Assembly (NCBI GenBank): GCA_963756455.1
Contig: CAVWNC010000004.1
Coordinates: 2,790,001-2,854,000 of the forward strand
DNA: 64,000 nucleotides
Reading direction: 5' to 3'
Source: DASQPA01 sp963756455
GTDB taxonomy: Bacteria; Acidobacteriota; Thermoanaerobaculia; Multivoradales; UBA5704
The notes beneath the pieces were generated by a model that saw nothing but the letters and a program-made list of their open reading frames with translations, did not search any database and was not told where the DNA came from. The position numbers were made by a program, and so were the translations under genes. Positions 45,752 through 54,761 of this stretch are shown here, piece after piece (the first letter of the stretch is position 1; every line of letters starts with the position of its first letter).

Positions 45752-48700
45752 ATGACACCGCGCCGTTCCTTGGCAGCTCTATCGATTGCAACGTTTTTCG
45801 TCTTCGCGCTGCCCGGCCCCTCCTCCGCTGCCTCGACCGTCCGCCTGGACGACGTCAAGTCGGGCGGACTGCTTTTCAATACCGGGGAACCCGGCGCCTA
45901 TGCGCCCGCGCCGGTTCTCGCGAGCGACGTCCACGTCGAGATCGACGGCATTGTCGCCCGCAGCCGCGTCACTCAGATTTTCAGTAACCCGACCGCTCAG
46001 TGGCGAGAGGCGATCTACGTCTTTCCCCTCGCTGAAAACGCCGCCGTCGACGGTCTCCACATGGTGGTCGGCGAGCGGGTCGTCGAGGGCCGGATCGCCG
46101 AGAACGCCGAGGCGAAAAAGGTTTACGAGGCGGCCAAGGAGGAAGGGAAAAAAGCGGCGTTCGTCGAGCAGCAGCGGCCGAACCTCTTCACCGTCGCGGT
46201 CGCCAACATCGGCCCCGGCGAAGAGGTCGAGATCGTCCTCGACCTGCAGCAGGTGGTGACCGTCGCCCGGGGGACCTTCTCGCTCCGCTTCCCGATGGTC
46301 GCCCTGCCGCGCTACAAGCCGGAGGGATCGGCGGCAGAGCCCCTCCTCCAGGCTCCCCTGAAGATGGCCGGCAAGGAGCTCGTCAATCCCTTCGTCTTCC
46401 ACGTCGACCTCTACCCGGGCGTCTCCCTCTCTCGGGTCGAGAGCGCGAGCCACGCCATCCAGGTCGCCGAGCAGGCAGGTCCGCACTATGCCGTCGACCT
46501 GGCACGGGGGGCCGCTTCGGCCGATCGCGATTTCCTTCTCTCCTGGGAGCCGGCGGCGGGCCTCGTGCCGCGGGCGGCCCTCTACAGCCAGGAGGTCTCC
46601 GGGGAGCGCTATCTCCTCCTCCTGGTGGTGCCGCCCTCGGCGGCCTCCCGGGAGTCCCGCCTGCCGCGCGAGACGATCTTCGTCATCGACACCTCGGGCT
46701 CCATGGAGGGAGCTTCGATCGAGCAGGCGCGGGCGGCCCTGCTCCAGGGGCTCGCTGCACTCCAGCCCGAAGACCGCTTCAACGTCATCCAGTTCAACAG
46801 CACGACGACACCCCTCTACAAAAAGAGCGTGCCTGCCGATCCCGCCCACCTCGCGGCGGCCCGGCAGTTCGTCGGGGGGCTCCAGGCGAATGGCGGCACC
46901 GAGATGCTCCCGGCCCTCACCTTCGCTTTGGCCGACGACGGAGAGCTCCCCGGCGAGGTGCGGCAGGTGATCTTCGCGACCGACGGAGGCGTGAGCAACG
47001 AGGCCGAGCTCTTCGCCTACATCCGTGCCCACCTGGGGAGGAGCCGCCTCTTCACCGTGGGGATCGGCGCCGCCCCCAATTCCCATTTCATGGAGAAAGC
47101 GGCGGAGTACGGGCGCGGTACCGCCACCGCCATCGCCCAGGTGACCGAGCTCAAGGCCAAGGTGGACGGCCTCCTGGCGCAGATCGACTCTCCCGTCCTC
47201 GCCGACGTCGCCGTCGCCTGGGACGATCCGGGGGTGGAGGCCTGGCCCGAGCGCATCCCCGACCTCTACCTGGGCGAGCCGTTGGTGATCGCCGCCCGGC
47301 TCCACGGCGCGAGCCAGGTGAGGATCTCCGGCCGCCGCGGCGGTGGCGAGCCCTGGAACCTCGAGTTGCCCTTGGGGGGCGCCGCGCCGGGCCAGGGGAT
47401 CGACAAGCTCTGGGCACGGCGCAAGGTCGACGCCCTGACCGACCCCCTCTCCGAGCCCATGGACGGCCGGCGGCTGGAAGCCGTGACCGAGGACGTGCGC
47501 CGCGCCGTCACCGATCTCGGCCTCCAGCACGGCCTGGTCACCGCCTACACCAGCCTGGTGGCGGTGGACTCGGAGACGAGCGCACCGCGGGGGACCGCGC
47601 CGGTCCGGTCGCTCGTGCCCGTCGCCGTCCCGGCCGGCGCGACAGGGCTGGGCCTCGGGAACGCGGGAGTGGAGGAGTGCATCACCGTCACCACCGAGTC
47701 CCCGCTCCTGGACGAGCGAAAGATCTCGACCGGCGCGACCCTGAGCGAGACCGAGATCGACAAAATCCCCGCCGCCAGAGACCCGTGGACGATCCTGCGG
47801 GCCGTGCCCGGGGTCCTCACCGACCGGATCAACGTCGGCGGCACCGTGGGTGGCGAGCGGGCTTTCCTGGGAGCCGGAGCGACGGCCGACCAGAGCGTCG
47901 TCCAGGTCGACGGCTTCGAGGTGGCTACCGGGGGCGCGGCCGGGACGGGGGGCGCGAGCTTGGCAGGGCTCGCGGGGGTGTCCGGAATCGCCGCAGAGGA
48001 AGTCCAGGTGGGCACTTCCGGCCTGGAGGCGGCCACGGCCACCCCGGGTGCCCAACTCGACCTGGTCACCAGGCGTGGCACCAACGAGTGGCGCGGCTCG
48101 GCGCTCGCCGAGCGCACGGGCGGCGGCTCCTCCTCGGAGGTCGACGGGGTGCCCGCCGATCGCCTGCGCTCGGCTTCTCACTTCGGCGCCGAGCTCGGCG
48201 GGCCGCTCGCCCAAGACCACGCCTGGATCTGGGGCGCCCTCGACCGCCAGGCGGACGACCGCACCGCCTTGGGCGGCCAGGCGGATCCGGCACGGGGGAC
48301 GGGCGGCGTGGGCAAGCTCAACGTCCAGCCCACGAGCAACGACTCGGCGAGCCTCTTCTGGTACCGCACGGACGACCAGGAGTCGGCGCTCGGCGCCGGG
48401 CCGGAGCGCGCCCCCGAGGCGACCTCACGGCACAGCGGGACGAATCGGGTGTGGAAAGCCGAGAACACCTCCATCCTGAGCGCGAATTTCTTCCTCACCG
48501 GCCTCCTCGGCGGGGTCGACGCGAGCGCTACGGACCTGCCGCGGGGCGGTCTCGGGGAGGATGTCCCCGATGTCGATCCCGCCGGGATCGTCCACGGCAG
48601 CGCCTTTCGCTTTGCCGACGACCGGAGGGACCGCACCGCGAGCGGTACCGGGAGCGTCTTTTTCAGCACCCGGGATCTCTCCCACGAGCTGCGCTTCGGC

Positions 48701-50134
48701 GGTCTCTGGCGGGCCGACGACACGACCGCTCAGCAGAGCGCGCCGGGCGACGGCTCGGTGGTGGTCGCCGGGCAGACTCTCGGCCTCCCCGCCGGTACGG
48801 CCGCCGTGGGCTCCTTCCGGGACGGCGACGTGAAGGCGAACTTCCATTACGGCAGCCTGTGGGCCGACGACGTCCTGACCCGGGGATCGTTCACCCTTTT
48901 CGCCGGCCTGCGCTTCGACTCGCAGGATCTCCTCGCCGTCCATTTCCACAACCTGGTGCCGCGGCTCGGCCTCACCTGGGCCCTGGGGGCGGAGAGAGAG
49001 ACGCTCCTCCACGCGAGCGCCGGCCGCTATGCCTCGCGGCTCGGCGACGCGGTCGCCGCCCAGGTGAGCCCCGGCATCCCGGCGGCGGCCTGGTCCTTCT
49101 TCGCGGACAAAAACGGCAACCTCGCCCTCGACGGGAGCGAAGCGGCGACTCTCCGCCCCTGGTTCACCGAGGGCTTCGAGCCGGCCCGGACCTCCAACCT
49201 CCAGGCCGAGACGACCGACGAGCTGACCGCGGGCATCGAGCATGCTCTCCTGCCCGAATTTTCCCTCGGTCTCCGCGCCACCTGGCGGCGGATTGGAAAC
49301 CTTTTCGAGAATCGGCTTCTGGTCCGCGACGCGACGACAGGGGAGGTCTTCGCCGCGACGACGGGAGACTGGGTTCCCGCCGGGGTCCTCTCCGGGACTC
49401 TCCCGAACGGCCATCCCTACTCGGTTCCCTACTACGACCTGCGGCCCGGCTTGCAGCTCACCGGGGGAACCCTCCTCGTCAACGGCGACCGCCGGCAGGA
49501 GTACCGCGGCTTGACCGCCGAGTGGACCAAGCGACTGTCGAACCGCTGGATGAGCCGCGGCAGCCTGACCTGGCGAGACTGGCGCTGGGAGCTGGGACCG
49601 AGCTTCAGGCGCTACGACGATCCCACCGATACCCTGGGGAGCGGCGACGACTCCGGCCAGCAGGTCGCCCCGGCCGCCGGCGCCTCGGCTCCGCTCGGCA
49701 TCCTGGCGCCGCTCGGAAGCTTCGGCCGGCCCGGGATCTATCTCGACAGCCGCTGGGCCTTCCATGCCGACGGCCTGCTCCAACTCCCCGGCAGCTTCGG
49801 GCTGGCGGCCGCCGTCAACGGCCGCCAGGGCTTCCCCCTCCCCTGGTACCGCGAGGTCGCCCGCCCCAACGCGGGACCGGTCGAGGTCCAGTTGACCGAC
49901 CGCATCGACGCCGACCGTGCCGGCAGCCTCGTCACCCTGGACGCCCGGCTCGATCGCACGATCGACCTCCACCGGGACGTCTCGGTGACCGTCGCCCTGG
50001 AGACCCTGAACCTGCTCTCCTCCGGCACCGTCCTCGCCCGCCAGCTCGACCTCGGGACGACCCGCGCCGGGGCCGCCGACGAGATCCTGGCGCCGCGGAC
50101 CTTCCGGCTGGCTTTCGAGGTGGGCTGGCGGTAG
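45752..50134 (+). CDS. VIT-VWA-TonB-dependent receptor fusion
   Basis: This is one continuous frame of 1460 residues. A signal peptide (about 1-27) is followed by a VIT domain (about 35-165; SRVTQIFSNPTAQWREAIYVFP, AKKVYEAAKEEGKKAAFVEQ). A VWA domain follows (about 300-450) with a full MIDAS: FVIDTSGSM, then T/D contacts in FATDGGVSN. After a linker comes an Oar-type TonB plug (from about 640: ITVTTESPLLDERKIS, then TLSETEIDKIPAARDPW) and a large beta-barrel ending in FEVGWR. VIT-VWA proteins bind ligands or matrix; TonB receptors import or secrete through the outer membrane. The joining is unusual and has no break in frame. ATG at 45752 has GGAGG upstream; a GTG 24 bases earlier is possible. 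A strong terminator follows. Confidence 0.85.
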   Translation: MTPRRSLAALSIATFFVFALPGPSSAASTVRLDDVKSGGLLFNTGEPGAYAPAPVLASDVHVEIDGIVARSRVTQIFSNPTAQWREAIYVFPLAENAAVDGLHMVVGERVVEGRIAENAEAKKVYEAAKEEGKKAAFVEQQRPNLFTVAVANIGPGEEVEIVLDLQQVVTVARGTFSLRFPMVALPRYKPEGSAAEPLLQAPLKMAGKELVNPFVFHVDLYPGVSLSRVESASHAIQVAEQAGPHYAVDLARGAASADRDFLLSWEPAAGLVPRAALYSQEVSGERYLLLLVVPPSAASRESRLPRETIFVIDTSGSMEGASIEQARAALLQGLAALQPEDRFNVIQFNSTTTPLYKKSVPADPAHLAAARQFVGGLQANGGTEMLPALTFALADDGELPGEVRQVIFATDGGVSNEAELFAYIRAHLGRSRLFTVGIGAAPNSHFMEKAAEYGRGTATAIAQVTELKAKVDGLLAQIDSPVLADVAVAWDDPGVEAWPERIPDLYLGEPLVIAARLHGASQVRISGRRGGGEPWNLELPLGGAAPGQGIDKLWARRKVDALTDPLSEPMDGRRLEAVTEDVRRAVTDLGLQHGLVTAYTSLVAVDSETSAPRGTAPVRSLVPVAVPAGATGLGLGNAGVEECITVTTESPLLDERKISTGATLSETEIDKIPAARDPWTILRAVPGVLTDRINVGGTVGGERAFLGAGATADQSVVQVDGFEVATGGAAGTGGASLAGLAGVSGIAAEEVQVGTSGLEAATATPGAQLDLVTRRGTNEWRGSALAERTGGGSSSEVDGVPADRLRSASHFGAELGGPLAQDHAWIWGALDRQADDRTALGGQADPARGTGGVGKLNVQPTSNDSASLFWYRTDDQESALGAGPERAPEATSRHSGTNRVWKAENTSILSANFFLTGLLGGVDASATDLPRGGLGEDVPDVDPAGIVHGSAFRFADDRRDRTASGTGSVFFSTRDLSHELRFGGLWRADDTTAQQSAPGDGSVVVAGQTLGLPAGTAAVGSFRDGDVKANFHYGSLWADDVLTRGSFTLFAGLRFDSQDLLAVHFHNLVPRLGLTWALGAERETLLHASAGRYASRLGDAVAAQVSPGIPAAAWSFFADKNGNLALDGSEAATLRPWFTEGFEPARTSNLQAETTDELTAGIEHALLPEFSLGLRATWRRIGNLFENRLLVRDATTGEVFAATTGDWVPAGVLSGTLPNGHPYSVPYYDLRPGLQLTGGTLLVNGDRRQEYRGLTAEWTKRLSNRWMSRGSLTWRDWRWELGPSFRRYDDPTDTLGSGDDSGQQVAPAAGASAPLGILAPLGSFGRPGIYLDSRWAFHADGLLQLPGSFGLAAAVNGRQGFPLPWYREVARPNAGPVEVQLTDRIDADRAGSLVTLDARLDRTIDLHRDVSVTVALETLNLLSSGTVLARQLDLGTTRAGAADEILAPRTFRLAFEVGWR

Positions 50135-50198
50135 GGATTGAAAAAAGGTTCCTGGTGCCCCGGGTCCTCCTCCCCGGCCCCAGGCTTGCGGCAATACA

Positions 50199-50250
50199 GG
50201 CCCTCGGGGTGAGTCTTCAGCGTGAAGACCCGCTTCGAGGGCCTCTTTTT
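50199..50250 (+). terminator. Rho-independent terminator of the fusion gene
   Basis: A long stem begins GGCCCTCG, continues through GTCTTC/GAAGAC and closes with CGAGGGCC, followed by TCTTTTT. It lies 65 bases past the stop codon. Confidence 0.85.
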
Positions 50251-50288
50251 CGCGCAGCAGGGGCGTCGACCTCTCCGCAGGGTGAACC

Positions 50289-50317
50289 TTGACGCGATCC
50301 TTTAGCCTGCCTATAGT
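50289..50317 (+). promoter_or_regulatory. Sigma70-type promoter giving a near-leaderless transcript
   Basis: TTGACG (50289-50294), exactly 17 bases, then TATAGT (50312-50317). Transcription would start close to 50324, only about two bases from the antitoxin ATG at 50326. The -10 overlaps repeated TAGTC/ATAGTC motifs that may bind the antitoxin. Confidence 0.75.
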
Positions 50318-50325
50318 CATAGTCT

Positions 50326-50541
50326 ATGGTCATCATCGTACCCGCTGGCGAATTCAAGGCCAAGTGTCTCTCCCTTCTCGACGAGGTCGCGGAGACCGGG
50401 GAGACTCTGGTGGTCACCAAGCGCGGCAAGCCCGTCGCCCGGGTCCTGCCCTTCGAGGAGTCCCGTCCGTTGGGCGGCAGCATCGTGCGGGAGGAAGACC
50501 TGGTCTCCCCTATCGGCGAGAGCTGGGACGTCGACGCTTGA
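50326..50541 (+). CDS. Phd/YefM-type antitoxin
   Basis: This is a 71-residue antitoxin with the Phd/YefM DNA-binding start (VPAGEFKAKCLSLLDEVAET, then LVVTKRGKPVARVLP). The acidic C terminus (REEDLVSPIGESWDVDA) should wrap the toxin. It overlaps the toxin start by 4 bases (TTGA). It has no visible Shine-Dalgarno; its promoter lies so close that the mRNA may be leaderless. Confidence 0.92.
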   Translation: MVIIVPAGEFKAKCLSLLDEVAETGETLVVTKRGKPVARVLPFEESRPLGGSIVREEDLVSPIGESWDVDA

Positions 50542-50921
50542 TCGTCCTGGACACCCACGCCTGGATCTGGTGGGCTGCCGAATCCAAAAAGCTCTCGCCG
50601 ACCGCACGCGCGCAGATCGAAGCGGCAAACCGGATCGGAGTGCCCGCCATCAGTTGCTGGGAGGTGGCGATGCTCGTCGCCAAGAAGCGGCTGGAGCTCG
50701 ACCGAGACGTTCTCTTGTGGATGCGCCAAGCCCTGGCCCTCCCGAGGGTCGAGATCCTCTCGCTCTCCCCCGAGATCGCCGCGACCGCCGCGACCCTATC
50801 GGGCTTCCATGGAGATCCCGCCGACCGGCTCATCGTTGCCACGTCCCTGATCTTGGAGGCGACGCTCATCACCAGGGACCGGCTGATCCGGGATTGGCCC
50901 GGCGTTCGGGCTCATTGGTGA
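50538..50921 (+). CDS. PIN-domain toxin (VapC-like)
   Basis: This is a 127-residue PIN-domain ribonuclease, the toxin of the preceding antitoxin. Acidic metal ligands are seen in VLDTHAWIWW (Asp), SCWEVAML (Glu), GDPADRLIVAT (Asp) and LITRDRLIRDW (Asp). The start is TTG overlapping the antitoxin stop, and there is no better start before the first motif. Confidence 0.9.
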   Translation: MIVLDTHAWIWWAAESKKLSPTARAQIEAANRIGVPAISCWEVAMLVAKKRLELDRDVLLWMRQALALPRVEILSLSPEIAATAATLSGFHGDPADRLIVATSLILEATLITRDRLIRDWPGVRAHW

Positions 50922-51163
50922 TCGTCCACCAGGTCCACTTCCCGGGCCTCCCCGATCACCCGGGCCACGCTCTCCACCGGACGCAGAGCTCCGGCTTCGG
51001 CTCGCTCGTCAGCCTCCCCTGCCAGATGTCCCACGCGAGCATTCCGGCCGAAGTGCGCGCCAGCCGGGAGCTGCCGGAAGACCTCGTGCGACTGGCGGTG
51101 GGAATCGAGGACGGGGGGGATCTGGAGCAGGCGCTGGCGGCTGGAGCGGCCGGGGCGGGCTGA
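50918..51163 (+). pseudogene. Remnant of a Cys/Met-metabolism PLP enzyme
   Basis: The frame reads VHFPGLPDHPGHAL, a short SGFGS segment, then SLVSLPCQMSHASIPAEVRA and LPEDLVRLAVGIEDGGDL. These match the C-terminal third of cystathionine gamma-synthase/lyase-type proteins, but the part between FG and SLVSLP (normally about 50-60 residues) is missing. The PLP lysine region and N terminus are absent. It abuts the PIN toxin gene, so insertion or deletion here probably destroyed an older gene. Confidence 0.75.
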
Positions 51164-51175
51164 GCTCTTGCTTTC

Positions 51176-51363
51176 AGGCCCAATGGGCCGTAATTCCTTA
51201 GCGAAGGGCGAAGCCCTGGGGCAGGCCGAGGCGCCCGCCAGGCGGCGACAATCTATGCAGGCCGAGGCGCCCGTCGGGCGGTGGAGATCCGGAAGCCGGG
51301 CGACAGCCGCCCGATCCCACCAGGGCTCCGCCCTTCGCTAAGGAATTACGGCCCTTCAGGCCT
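51176..51363. mobile_element. MITE-like element with 44-bp inverted arms
   Basis: The arms 51176-51219 and 51320-51363 are inverted copies with about 40 of 44 matches; each contains GTAATTCCTTAGCGAAGGGC or its complement. Between them are two direct copies of GCAGGCCGAGGCGCCCG (51221 and 51257). It has no gene. It lies between a gene remnant and the minus-strand amidase. Its size and shape fit a miniature inverted-repeat element or a very large hairpin. I see no clean target duplication. Confidence 0.6.
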
Positions 51364-51375
51364 AAAGCTGGGCAC

Positions 51376-53226
51376 TCACTTCGCCCTCGCCACCACCGAG
51401 GGCAGATCGCTCGACTTGCCGTAGTAGCCGAGGATGCCCTTGACGATGGCCTCGGCGACCTGCTGGCGGTAGGTGCGGGTCTGGAGGAGGCGGCGGTCCT
51501 CGGGGTTGTTGAGGTTGCAGACCTCGAGGAGCATCTTGGCCGGAACCGTGTTGTAGCGGAGGACGGCGGGCACCCATTCCTTCTGGTCGCGGATGATCTT
51601 GTCGCGCACCGGCTGGAAGGGGTGGACGGCCAGGCCCTCGGCCTCGAAGGCGGTGACGACCTGCTTGGCGAGCGAGCGCGAGAGGCCCTCGCTCTTCACC
51701 CGCTGCTCCCAGGGGAAGGTCACCTTCGGGGCCTCCTGGACCTCTTTGCGCGAGGCGTAGACGTCGCCGCTCTTCTCGAAGCTCTCGTCCCTCATCCGGG
51801 CGGCGGGGATGTAGGCCATGGCGCCGCGGAGGGACGGGTGGAGGGAATCGGCGTGGATCGAGAGGAAGATCACCTTCTCGGGATCGCCGCCGTCCTGCTG
51901 CACCGCCTTCCTGTAGATGCTGTTGGCGAGGTACCAGCGCAGATGCACCCCGACGGCCGGATTTTCGATCGGATAGGGAGGCGTCGTCAGCACCGCGTGG
52001 CCGCGCGAGGCGGGGAGGACGTCGACGTCCGGGATCTTGTAGTCGCCGCCGTCGCGGGTCGTCGCGAGCACCCGGGCGTTGGTGTGGCTTTCGAGCAGTC
52101 GCTTGGCGCGGACCGCGATGTCGTAGACGTAGAGGCTCTCCCAGATCCCGTTCTGAGCCGCCCCACCGTCCTTGCCGCCGTGCCCGGCGTCCAAAATCAC
52201 CGTAATGTTTTCGAGCCCCAGGGCGCGGACGTGGTTGCTGAAGCGGGCGGCGGCGCGGAGGCTCGCCTCGTACTCGGTCCGCAGCGGGTGCCCTTCGGGG
52301 AGGAACTCGGGCTCCAGAAGACTGAACGGCACCTTCACCCGGTAGCCCACAGGGATCTCGGTGACGTCCTCGATGCCGCTCCGCCTTGCGATCTCCTGCG
52401 CCAGGGCGTTCACGTCCTTGGCGTGGATGCGGCCGGTGAAGCGGACGACGACGCTCGAATAGAGCGCTTCCCCCGGCCGCAGGCGATAGGTGGCGTACTC
52501 GCCCTCGGCGTCTTTCCCGTACTCCAGGTGGAAGGTCGTCTTCTCCCCCGCCGGCACCGCGGTCTTGAAGGCGGGAAGGAGGAGCTCCGAGGGGATGGTG
52601 AGCGCGGCGCCCTTCGCCAGGTCGTCGTCGGTCACCTCGTTGTATTCGCGCAGAGCCCGAAAGTTCTCGCCGTTGCCGGTGAACCAGACGGCGATGTGCC
52701 AGAGGCTCTCCCTCTGCAGCAGTCCCACCCCGCGCACCTGGTGATGCCAGCCGTCGGCCTGCGGCCTGTCGTCGGGGAAGAGGGCCTTCGCCACCTTGAG
52801 CTGGTACTCCGGGGTGAGGCACTCGTAGGGCGCCCGGTAGTGGGCGCCGGTCTTGACGTCCGGCTTGCCGCCGTTGGCCTCGGCGAGGAGCTGCACCTTC
52901 TGGGCGTCGCCGCAGAGCCGATGGGCGAGGACGGTCAGGCTGTCGCCCCGCCGCGCCTCGGTTTCGAGGAAGAGGGCGGGCTCGGCGGAGAGGATGGCGA
53001 CCAGCCCGTCCCCCACGCCCACCCGAACGACGGCGGTGTCGGGGGCGTCCGCGCGCGGCAGGGAGGCCGGCGCGACGGGAGCCGCGGGAGCCGCGGGAGC
53101 CGTGGCCGGCTGAGTGCTCGTCGCAGCGGGGTGCCGGGTCCGGGCGATCGACGGCGCCGCCAGGGCGAGCAGGAGGATCGCGAGACCGAGCCTCGTGCGA
53201 CGGGACCGAGGGCCGGCGAGCTTCAG
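51376..53226 (-). CDS. N-acetylmuramoyl-L-alanine amidase with LysM-like repeats, CTG start
   Basis: This is a cell-wall amidase of about 616 residues that cuts the bond between muramic acid and the stem peptide. From CTG at 53226 the frame reads LKLAGPRSRRTRLGLAILLL, a proper signal peptide with basic start and hydrophobic core, then an Ala/Pro linker. No ATG, GTG or TTG precedes the domains until a GTG at 53022, which would remove the signal. GGAGG lies seven bases before the CTG, which overlaps the gatA stop as CTGA. Three LysM-like segments precede Amidase_3, with ILDAGHGGKDGG, WESLYVYDIA and LSIHADS carrying the zinc His/Glu/His. Confidence 0.88.
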   Translation of the reverse strand: MKLAGPRSRRTRLGLAILLLALAAPSIARTRHPAATSTQPATAPAAPAAPVAPASLPRADAPDTAVVRVGVGDGLVAILSAEPALFLETEARRGDSLTVLAHRLCGDAQKVQLLAEANGGKPDVKTGAHYRAPYECLTPEYQLKVAKALFPDDRPQADGWHHQVRGVGLLQRESLWHIAVWFTGNGENFRALREYNEVTDDDLAKGAALTIPSELLLPAFKTAVPAGEKTTFHLEYGKDAEGEYATYRLRPGEALYSSVVVRFTGRIHAKDVNALAQEIARRSGIEDVTEIPVGYRVKVPFSLLEPEFLPEGHPLRTEYEASLRAAARFSNHVRALGLENITVILDAGHGGKDGGAAQNGIWESLYVYDIAVRAKRLLESHTNARVLATTRDGGDYKIPDVDVLPASRGHAVLTTPPYPIENPAVGVHLRWYLANSIYRKAVQQDGGDPEKVIFLSIHADSLHPSLRGAMAYIPAARMRDESFEKSGDVYASRKEVQEAPKVTFPWEQRVKSEGLSRSLAKQVVTAFEAEGLAVHPFQPVRDKIIRDQKEWVPAVLRYNTVPAKMLLEVCNLNNPEDRRLLQTRTYRQQVAEAIVKGILGYYGKSSDLPSVVARAK

Positions 53227-54761
53227 GGAGAAGCCTCCGTAGCGACGCTCTCCTCCGCCCCCAGGAAGCGGGGAGCGACCCGGAAGCCCACCTCTTTCTC
53301 GAACGCGCGGGCGGCGCGGAACATCGTCGCCTCCGCGAAGGGCCGGGCGGTCAGCTGGAGCGACAGGGGAAGGCCTTGGGCGTCCACCCCCGAGGGAACG
53401 GCGATGGCGGGCAGGCCGGTGAGGCTCGCCGGAGTGGTGTAGATGTCTGAGAGGTACATGGCGAGCGGGTCGTCGGCCTTCTCGCCGAGCCGAAAGGCCG
53501 CCCCCGGGGTCGTCGGGGTCGCCACCACGTCGACCTTCGTGAAGGCCGCTTCGAGCTCCCGCCGCATCTGCTCCCGGACGGCCTGGGCGCGGCCGTAGTA
53601 GGCCTCATAGTAGCCGGAGGAGAGGGCGAAGGTGCCGAGCATGATGCGGCGCTTGACCTCGGGACCGAAGCCTTCGCTCCGGGAGGCCAGATAGAGCTCG
53701 GAGAGCGACCCGGCCCCCGGGGCGGGGGTCGCCCGACGGCCGTAGCGGACGCCGTCGAAGCGCGCCAGGTTGGCGCTCGCCTCGGAGGTGGCGATCACGT
53801 AGTAGACCGCGATCGCCGCCTTAAGGCTGGGCACCGACACCGGGACGATCTCGGCCCCGGCGCCCACCAGGCGGTCGAGCGACTCCCGGAAGGACCGCCG
53901 CACCGCCTCCGGCAGACCCGAGTCGTCGATCTCCGCGATCACTCCGACCTTCATCCCGGCGATGCCGTCCTCGATCCCCGCGAGGTAGTCGTCGACAGCG
54001 TGAGCCGCACAGGTGGCATCGTTCGGATCGGTGCCGGAAATCACCCGGAGGGTGAGGGCGGCATCCCGCACGGTCCTCGCCAGGGGGCCGATCTGGTCGG
54101 TCGAGGAGGCGAAGGCGACGAGCCCGTAGCGCGACACCCGGCCCCAGGTGCCTTTCACCCCCACCACCCCGCAGAGGGCGGCGGGCTGGCGGATGGAGCC
54201 GCCGGTGTCGGAGCCCAGGGCGAGCGGCACGCTCCCCCCCGCCACCGCCGCCGCCGGACCACCCGAGGAGCCGCCGGGGACGGCGCGGACGTCCCAGGGG
54301 TTCCGCGTCTTCTGGTAGGCCGAATTCTCGCAGGACGAGCCCATGGCGAATTCGTCCATATTGGCCCGTCCGAGGATCACGGCGCCGGCCGCGAGGAGCT
54401 TAGAGACCGCCGTCGCCGTATAGGGAGCGATGTAGCCGGAGAGGATCTTCGAGCCGCAGGTGAGGGGAAAACCGTCGACGTTCAGGTTGTCCTTGAGGGC
54501 GACCGGCACTCCGGCGAGAGGCCCGGGGTCCTCCCCCGCCGCCACCCGGGCGTCGAGCGCCGCCGCCCGCGCCCGCGCCTCTTTCGGATAGAGGGCGAGG
54601 TAGGCGGAGAGGAGCGGCTCGATCCATCCGGTCCGCGCCAGGGCAGCCTCGGTGATCGCGACGGCGGACACCTCGCCTGCCCGGACCTTCCCCGCCATTT
54701 CCTCGGCGGACAGCTCCCAGAGATTGCTGGGAGCCAGGGGAGCCGGCGTCTTACTCGCCAT
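53223..54761 (-). CDS. gatA: Asp/Glu-tRNA amidotransferase subunit A
   Basis: This 512-residue amidase subunit releases ammonia from glutamine for converting Glu-tRNA(Gln) or Asp-tRNA(Asn). The Ser-cisSer-Lys triad is visible: Lys in VPVALKDNLNV near 86, cis-Ser in SDTGGSIRQPA and the nucleophile in VPGGSSGGPAAAVAGG. The length is normal. It overlaps gatC by 11 bases upstream and the amidase CTG downstream. gatB is not in this window. Confidence 0.96.
   Translation of the reverse strand: MASKTPAPLAPSNLWELSAEEMAGKVRAGEVSAVAITEAALARTGWIEPLLSAYLALYPKEARARAAALDARVAAGEDPGPLAGVPVALKDNLNVDGFPLTCGSKILSGYIAPYTATAVSKLLAAGAVILGRANMDEFAMGSSCENSAYQKTRNPWDVRAVPGGSSGGPAAAVAGGSVPLALGSDTGGSIRQPAALCGVVGVKGTWGRVSRYGLVAFASSTDQIGPLARTVRDAALTLRVISGTDPNDATCAAHAVDDYLAGIEDGIAGMKVGVIAEIDDSGLPEAVRRSFRESLDRLVGAGAEIVPVSVPSLKAAIAVYYVIATSEASANLARFDGVRYGRRATPAPGAGSLSELYLASRSEGFGPEVKRRIMLGTFALSSGYYEAYYGRAQAVREQMRRELEAAFTKVDVVATPTTPGAAFRLGEKADDPLAMYLSDIYTTPASLTGLPAIAVPSGVDAQGLPLSLQLTARPFAEATMFRAARAFEKEVGFRVAPRFLGAEESVATEASP

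Noticed and set aside
45779..48220. 813-codon minus-strand frame opposite the VIT-VWA-TonB gene
   Set aside because: No motifs and strongly biased composition; the plus strand has several recognisable domains.
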